Source of the DNA: Stemphylium vesicarium
Taxonomy: Eukaryota > Ascomycota > Dothideomycetes > Pleosporales > Pleosporaceae
Length of the DNA: 64,000 nucleotides
Assembly: GCA_004380135.1 (NCBI GenBank)
Contig: QXCR01000002.1
Span: 910,406-974,405, forward strand
Direction: 5' to 3'
Position 1 is the first letter of the stretch. Each line of letters starts with the position of its first letter. The notes below the pieces were generated by a model. That model worked only from the letters and a program-made list of their open reading frames with translations. It was not told the DNA's origin and made no database searches. This document shows positions 63,817 through 64,000 of the stretch, one piece after another. The translations under genes were made by a program, and so were the position numbers.

Positions 63817-64000
63817 TCACATATCCCATCTCGAATTCCTTCGCTCAACCCGCCATTCTCTTCCAGGATGAACAAACTCAACACCCCCATACCTCTCCTT
63901 CTCCCTTGACACCCCTCGAACCCACTCTTGCAACACCTTAATCCACACATTCCTCTCCTCCTGTCTCGCACCCGCACTCTCCTCCTCCTCCTGCTCCTCC
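63817..64000 (-). CDS. 3' end of an unidentified gene, truncated by the window
   Basis: On the minus strand one frame is open from the window edge to TGA 63819-63817 and reads as plausible protein: an acidic start (EQEEEESAGARQEERN), then VWIKVLQEWVRGVSREKERY and GREWRVERRNSRWDM at the end. The mix of Trp, Arg and Glu looks like a real C-terminus. The start lies beyond 64000. No family could be identified from about 60 residues. Confidence 0.4.
   Translation of the reverse strand, partial: EEQEEEESAGARQEERNVWIKVLQEWVRGVSREKERYGGVEFVHPGREWRVERRNSRWDM

Overview
The window is nuclear DNA of a filamentous ascomycete, most probably a Dothideomycete of the order Pleosporales. This rests on short GT..AG introns (about 46-65 nt, often with a CTAAC or CTGAC branch site), fungal protein families, Fot1/pogo and LTR transposon debris, and many lineage-restricted, repeat-rich or decayed genes. 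The order is an inference. No tRNA, rRNA, CRISPR or prokaryotic-type operon was seen.

Layout. The left flank (1-16 kb) holds the 3' four-fifths of a cytoplasmic dynein heavy chain as one uninterrupted 10.5-kb reading frame, a decayed small gene with an AAG microsatellite, a 571-residue protein built from a duplicated domain, and a Golgi-type GT31 glycosyltransferase. From 16 to 29.6 kb lies accessory DNA: small orphan genes, two solo LTRs, a broken Fot1/pogo transposon with one solo LTR nested in it, and two paralogous genes, one with a Cys pair/Cys pair module. From 29.8 to 37.6 kb are transport and membrane genes: an amino-acid permease, a MARVEL-domain protein and an MFS sugar transporter. 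From 37.9 to 49.7 kb is a second accessory block: a palindromic MITE, an SGNH-hydrolase-like gene, and several decayed coiled-coil and Cys-rich genes carrying in-frame TAG/TAA codons and frameshifts. The right flank (50.9-64 kb) returns to compact conserved genes: secreted dipeptidyl-peptidase IV, aquaporin, a probable mitochondrial protein, a damaged F-box-like gene, LSM8, a PITH protein, ESCRT-III Vps20, the ribosome-biogenesis AAA ATPase Rix7, and the 3' end of another gene.

How the genes fit together. No biosynthetic cluster is evident. The conserved genes serve separate core processes: microtubule transport, secretory glycosylation, nutrient uptake, extracellular peptide cleavage, water or solute flux, U6 snRNA binding, multivesicular-body sorting and 60S maturation. 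The unusual content is in the accessory blocks. The least familiar signal is a recurring Cys-pair/His module, C-x2-C-x22-H with Asp-Trp or Asp-Phe just before the His. It recurs in different decayed reading frames between 47.0 and 49.4 kb and is attached to long coiled coils. Most nonsense codons there are TAG or TAA, one C-to-T change from CAG or CAA, which fits repeat-induced point mutation or ordinary decay of Gln-rich coding DNA.

Intron positions were placed by eye from splice consensus and frame continuity. They have not been checked against transcripts.
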